Assembly: GCF_003597395.2 (NCBI RefSeq)
Contig: NC_133776.1
Span: 34,228,155-34,292,154, forward strand
Source: Chelonoidis abingdonii
Taxonomy: Eukaryota > Chordata > Testudines > Testudinidae
DNA length: 64,000 nucleotides
Reading direction: 5' to 3'
Made by a program: the position numbers and the translations under genes. Positions 59,853-64,000 of the stretch are shown piece after piece. How positions within the stretch are numbered: the first letter of the stretch is position 1; each line of letters opens with the position of its first letter. The notes beneath the pieces were generated by a model, which did no database searches, had not been told where the DNA came from, and saw only the letters and a list, made by a program, of their open reading frames with translations.

Positions 59853-60358
59853 TACAAGGTCATCTGGACCTTTTCATTTCAGTTATATCCAATATTCTTA
59901 CAGTATATTTAACTTTGATTTTATGTTAATATTGCTTGTGATTTTAAGATCACCTAATAAAACAAAATCACACAAACTCTTAAATTTAAAATGAAATTAA
60001 AAGGTCTGTCTAAAATCAGGAAATTTTGAGTTAAAACTCAGTTTTACCTGTCCTTTGAGTTGCCTGTAAGTAGGAAAAGGGCAGTTTTCAGGAGAAGGTT
60101 TCAACTCTGGGATGTGAAAAGTGCTGTCGGGGTCACAACTACCATGTCCATCCACTACTGTTAATTGGGTGGGGCCCTGGCTAGATACCAGCTATCTGAG
60201 AAGAGGCTCCTGGCAAGGAAAATAAAAAGACATTGCCTCTCAGTAACAAAGGATGATCAATGAGTTTAGGTATGAAGTTTCAGCCTTTCCTCTGAATTTC
60301 CTAGATTTTGCTGATTTCACCAACAGTTCCTTTTTTTGCCAGTCTTTCTGCATATAGA

Positions 60359-60660
60359 CAGGGCCGGCTCCAGGCACCAGCCCGCCAAGCTCGTGCTTGG
60401 GGCGGCATGCCGTGAGGAGCACTCTTTCGGTTGCTGGGAGGGCTGCAGGCGGCTCCTGAGGAGGATCCACTGCTCCTGTGGCTCCGGTGGAGCATCCGGA
60501 GGCACACCTGCGGGAGGTCCACCGGAGCCACAGGACTAGCGGACCCTCTGCAGGGACACCTGTGAGAAGTCCACCGGAGCCGCGGGACCGGTGAGTGGCA
60601 GAGCGTCCCCCGCGGCGTGCCGCCGTGCTTGGGGCAGCGAAATGGCTAAAGCCGGCCCTG
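60359..60660. mobile_element. hAT-type non-autonomous element, complete, 302 bp
   Basis: The left end, cagggccggctccaggc, and the right end, ctaaagccggccctg, are inverted. Flanks catataga (60351-60358 and 60661-60668) form a perfect 8-bp duplication. The interior holds inverted and direct copies of a ccaccggagccacagg block, allowing an internal hairpin. Confidence 0.9.
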
Positions 60661-61009
60661 CATATAGATCACACATTTTGATATTCTGTACATGCACATT
60701 GTTTCCAGCAAAGAACAGAGGGATGAGTGAACAGGAAAATAGCTGCATCTTTCTGTGTGGGAGTGGGTGGGGGAGGAGAGATGAGCACCTTGAGGATCCA
60801 CTTTCACAAGGTAAAATGCTTTAATTATTACTGTATTAGGAGTGGTGAAGTTAAGTGAAGACAGTTTTGATTAAATAAACTGTAATGACAGTTCAAGAAC
60901 AAAACAAACCTGTCAGCTGACTTGAACCTGTAAAAACTTGTATGCACCAGCATTTGTGCATGAAGGGCATACCTTTTGCAAAAAGTTGTCTTATTAGGCC
61001 CTGATCCTC

Positions 61010-61512
61010 AAAGTTATCCAAGGACCCAAATGTAACAGTTTCCGTGGTGGGGTCTTTAGGACATATATGGTGGGGTGTATAAACCCCACAATGGCCTAGA
61101 AAGGATTAACTAGAGTCTGAGAGCTCTATTAGTCTCACCTTGTTACACCTGCAGGGTGTATCATGCTTTGGGAGGATTTAAAGAATGGAGTTCAGTGCAA
61201 ATAGGGGAGGGAAACCCAAGAGACATGAGCTGGAGTTATCTCTGTGGGAAGCATTTAACAGGAACCAGGTGGCAGGAGAGCCATCGGAAAAGTCACAGGA
61301 ACAGAGTGGGCCTTGAAAAAGGGGGGAAACTCTAGGGAGGTAGCATTGTGGGTCAGTGCTCTGTAGAAGACTGGAGAACTGGGAAGAACCTGAGATGGGG
61401 TGAAAGCTCAAGCCTGGGATGGGCAGAAGTTGCTCACTTTGTATTTTTGTCTGGTCTTTGAGTTTTGCAGAGGGAAGCTCTGTGAGCCATTGCCCTGGAA
61501 GAAGACTGAGGG
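61010..61512 (+). mobile_element. LTR-like segment
   Basis: A purine-rich stretch following tggggtgtataaacccc and ending near ttgccctggaagaagactga resembles LTR-type repeats such as the one at 38371. No coding content, ends undefined. Confidence 0.35.
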
Positions 61513-62450
61513 TGTGTGTACACTACTGGTGCTACGATGGCACAGCTGAAGTGCTGCAGCTATGCAATTGAACGCCATTGCGTAACTGCTTCTTACATTG
61601 ATGAAAGGGGTTTTTATGTCAATGTAGGTCAGTGGCTTTCAAACTATAAGAGGTGCGCAGGAATATGTCAAGGGAGCAAGGGAGGCGTGAGCTCTTTGCT
61701 TGCTTTTTTTTTTTCCTTCTTGAAGAGCTCCAGCTGTCAGCCACAGGCAGCTGGGGTTTGTGCACATCCAGGAGGTGGGGAGGGGACCCCCAATCCCTCA
61801 CCGGGAGGTGGCTTGGGCTTGGATTCTCCTTCTCTACCCCCAATCCCTCACCGGGAGATGGCTCAGGCTTGGATTTTCCTTCCCTGCCCCCCAGTCTGTC
61901 TCCGGTAGGGACCTTGGGCTCTTCTTCCCCCTCAGTCCCTCATTGGAAAGCAGCCCAGGTTTGGGCTTTCCTTACCCGCCCCACCCTCCAATCCCTCCCT
62001 TGCAGGCAGTGGCGGCGAGGGTCCAGCTATCAGCCTCAGTGTGGCAGCAGCAGCGAAGTAAGGGTGGCAATGAAGTGCTAAGTCTGTTGTGAAAAGTGAT
62101 ATTGACACATTGCCACCCTTACTTCTGTGTTGCTGCTGGTGTGGCACTGCCTTCAGAACTGGGCAGCGATATATGTACTTTAGTGGGGAGAGCAGGGGCC
62201 TTAAAGGACTACAGACACAGAGAACGGAGGTGCGATAAAATAAGTTTGAGACCCATGGATGTAGGTAGTCTGCTTCCCTGAGTGGCAGTAACTAGGGTTA
62301 CAGAAGAATTATTCTGTCAACGTAGTTACGTCACCCCTGATGGGGATGACAGGTCAGTTTAACTACGGCACTCAGGAGTGTGAATTTGCACACTCTTGAG
62401 TGATATAGCTAGGTCAATCTAAATTTAAAGTGTGGACCATGCCTGAGACT
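61513..62450. mobile_element. Harbinger-type MITE interrupted by a hAT-type element
   Basis: The left part (gtgtacactactggtgctac) runs to 61629 and the right part resumes at 62267 through gacaggtcagtttaactacg to gtgtggaccatgcc. The pieces are related to the MITE at 54205-54390. Confidence 0.6.
61630..62258. mobile_element. hAT-type element, complete, 629 bp
   Basis: The left end, cagtggctttcaaacta, and the right end, aataagtttgagacccatgg, are inverted termini. Flanks atgtaggt (61622-61629 and 62259-62266) are a perfect 8-bp duplication. The interior has three variants of a ccccaatccctcaccggga repeat and a T-run, and no transposase. Open frames inside are artefacts. Confidence 0.88.
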
Positions 62451-62454
62451 ATAG

Positions 62455-64000
62455 AGTAGTCCCAGGTGAGTGGAAGATGTGTTGAGTGCCATTATTCTGT
62501 CAGACATTGTTTGGGACATCGATACCCAGAAAGGTTGTGTGACCTGGCTAGAAGTCCAGGTCATCACCATACCAGACCACTGATGTCCTGAGGAGACGAC
62601 CATGGCAGGGTCCCTGAAATCCCATGTTCTTACAGTTCTTGCATACTGTGAATTTAATTTTTACCATTTGTAGCGGATAAAAATATCCGTTTTAGTGACT
62701 ATTGTTGCTGATATGCTTGTTTTGATTGTGTAAACTAGGCTGAGTTCTTAAAATGTTACTGGCATGCAGTGTAATGCTCTTTAATGCAACATACAGTAGA
62801 GAAATGAGTTTGTTTCATTAGTGAAATGATTCAGTGAAAACAAACTGAGGCTAAAACCTGGAATAAGTCGATACTGTAGATGAAAACAGCTAGACATAAT
62901 AGGAAAATAATGAAATACCTACTTTTTTTGGCAATAAAAGATAAAAATAATTATTATTTAGAAAGTAGTTCTGTCTACTTTTTCATTACAAATGTAACTG
63001 CTGCACCATTTAGAATAATATGAACTGATCTCAATAGAATGATTTAATCAAATGAGGAGGATTTATTGAACTTGAGCTTATATGTATAGCTATCTCATGA
63101 GTAAATTAGAGTATTGTCAGAACCACAAGCTTGGATCATAGGCAGTGTCAAATCATGTTTCATAGAGTTTAAAAGCACAGACCTTCATTTTTCAGAGTTG
63201 CTGAACATCTATATCTTCTAGTGACATCAAGGCAAATCAATGTGCATATGTTTTTTAATAGTAAGTTTTGAAAATGTCTTGCACAATATATTCAAATGTG
63301 AAAAATAATTCTTGTTGAAATCTGAATTGGGAAACTGGTAATCCACACCAGCAAGAGAGGAGTATCTTTAATCTCTGTGCCACCTGAACTTCCCATGTTC
63401 TCTACTGCATAATCTAATCAGGCTTGCCAGTTCTGATATGAGTGATTATGCCTTGGACTCCATCCAAAAAATGGTCATATTCCTTGTCCTGTCCCAGATT
63501 CTGGGTCTACTATGTCAACAGTGAATTTATTTCCCACCCTTCACTATTCTGATATACACTTTGATTGATCAGATACATATATATAGGTGGATCCATCAGC
63601 AATTGCTATAATAAGCCAGCATGCATTTCTGAGACATTCCACTTGCAATTACTTCTCTGAAGTCTTTTACCTTATGGATGTGAATACAAGATTAAAGTCA
63701 CTTTTGACCTGCAAGTGTTTCAATATCTGTATAGCTGAAATGATGTATTTAGCAATTGTGTAACAACTTATAAGCAATGTTTCAAAATTTTTGATGCGTT
63801 AAGCTTTACACAGCAGTCATAGAAAACATTTCACTATTTCTATTCCATGTATTTCAAAAGTGGCAGAGCAGCCATGTAAATGTAGGAAATGAATTTGAAA
63901 GGTCTTATACCCACTTGCAAAAAGACAGTACTTTATCAATAAGCTTTTCATGCTTTCTGTGAATTACATAAAGCAATTTGTCTTTCTGACTTTTAAACTA
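62455..64000. other. Intronic, nothing recognised
   Basis: AT-rich sequence to the window edge. No DNER exon, repeat boundary or RNA gene seen. Confidence 0.4.

Larger units (their letters stand above)
29625..64000 (+). other. DNER: DNER intron 1 (continues past window)
   Basis: It begins with a consensus donor (CAG|GTAAGG). No further DNER exon (for example one encoding the second EGF domain) was recognised in any frame to the end of the window. A very long first intron is expected for this gene. Everything annotated below is intronic if the exon call is right. Confidence 0.55.

Noticed and set aside
1..64000. CRISPR arrays, operons, rRNA or complete tRNA genes
   Set aside because: No regularly spaced identical repeats, no cloverleaf that folds fully and no bacterial-type gene spacing. 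The composition and repeats are those of a vertebrate nuclear genome.

Overview
The window is vertebrate nuclear DNA, most likely from a turtle or a close sauropsid relative. The evidence is the repeat set: CR1 and L2-type LINE fragments, a DIRS-like tyrosine-recombinase relic, PIF/Harbinger elements with a Myb/SANT-like partner gene, many short hAT-type elements with 8-bp target duplications, gypsy/ERV-type solo LTRs and MIR-like CORE-SINEs. There are no operons, no CRISPR array and no rRNA. Species assignment is inference.

One host gene is supported: exon 1 of DNER (delta/notch-like EGF repeat containing) on the + strand at about 29381-29624. It sits in a CpG island (about 28960-29900) and ends at a strong CAG|GTAAGG donor. 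As given, its reading frame is broken twice by apparent single-base losses in extremely GC-rich sequence. Everything from 29625 to the end is then best read as DNER intron 1; I found no second exon.

Layout. 1-1010: DIRS recombinase relic. 2150-3830: L2-like and CR1 fragments. 3830-5000: Harbinger-type remnant with a 151-base assembly gap. 5525-6786: LTR. 6960-7320: CR1. 9640-10620: GC-rich repeat. 11380-14010: minus-strand L2-type LINE split by a GC-rich insertion and a complete 1.6-kb hAT-type element. 14117-14556: solo LTR. 15780-19715: LTR, Harbinger element A and a GC-rich repeat. 20810-21640: hammerhead-like repeat and a tRNA-like foldback. 22170-24620: CR1 split by an inverted-repeat element. 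26618-29000: nested hAT-type elements containing two more copies of the hammerhead-like repeat. 29000-29900: DNER promoter and exon 1. 29900-64000: intron with MIR, CR1, LTR-like pieces, Harbinger B (40780-44420), a gag-like relic and Harbinger C (51760-56262), and hAT insertions at 47160, 53480, 56455, 60359 and 61630.

The most interesting items are (i) a short retroposed family whose 5' end is a hammerhead-ribozyme-like core, present as three copies each bounded by direct repeats, one rearranged into a long palindrome; (ii) three Harbinger elements with convergent Myb and transposase genes, two of them sharing face-to-face poly(A) signals; (iii) a ~200-bp block duplicated 2.6 kb apart; and (iv) the broken DNER exon 1. 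No clearly new gene system was found. Family names come from recognition of sequence patterns and were not verified by database search.
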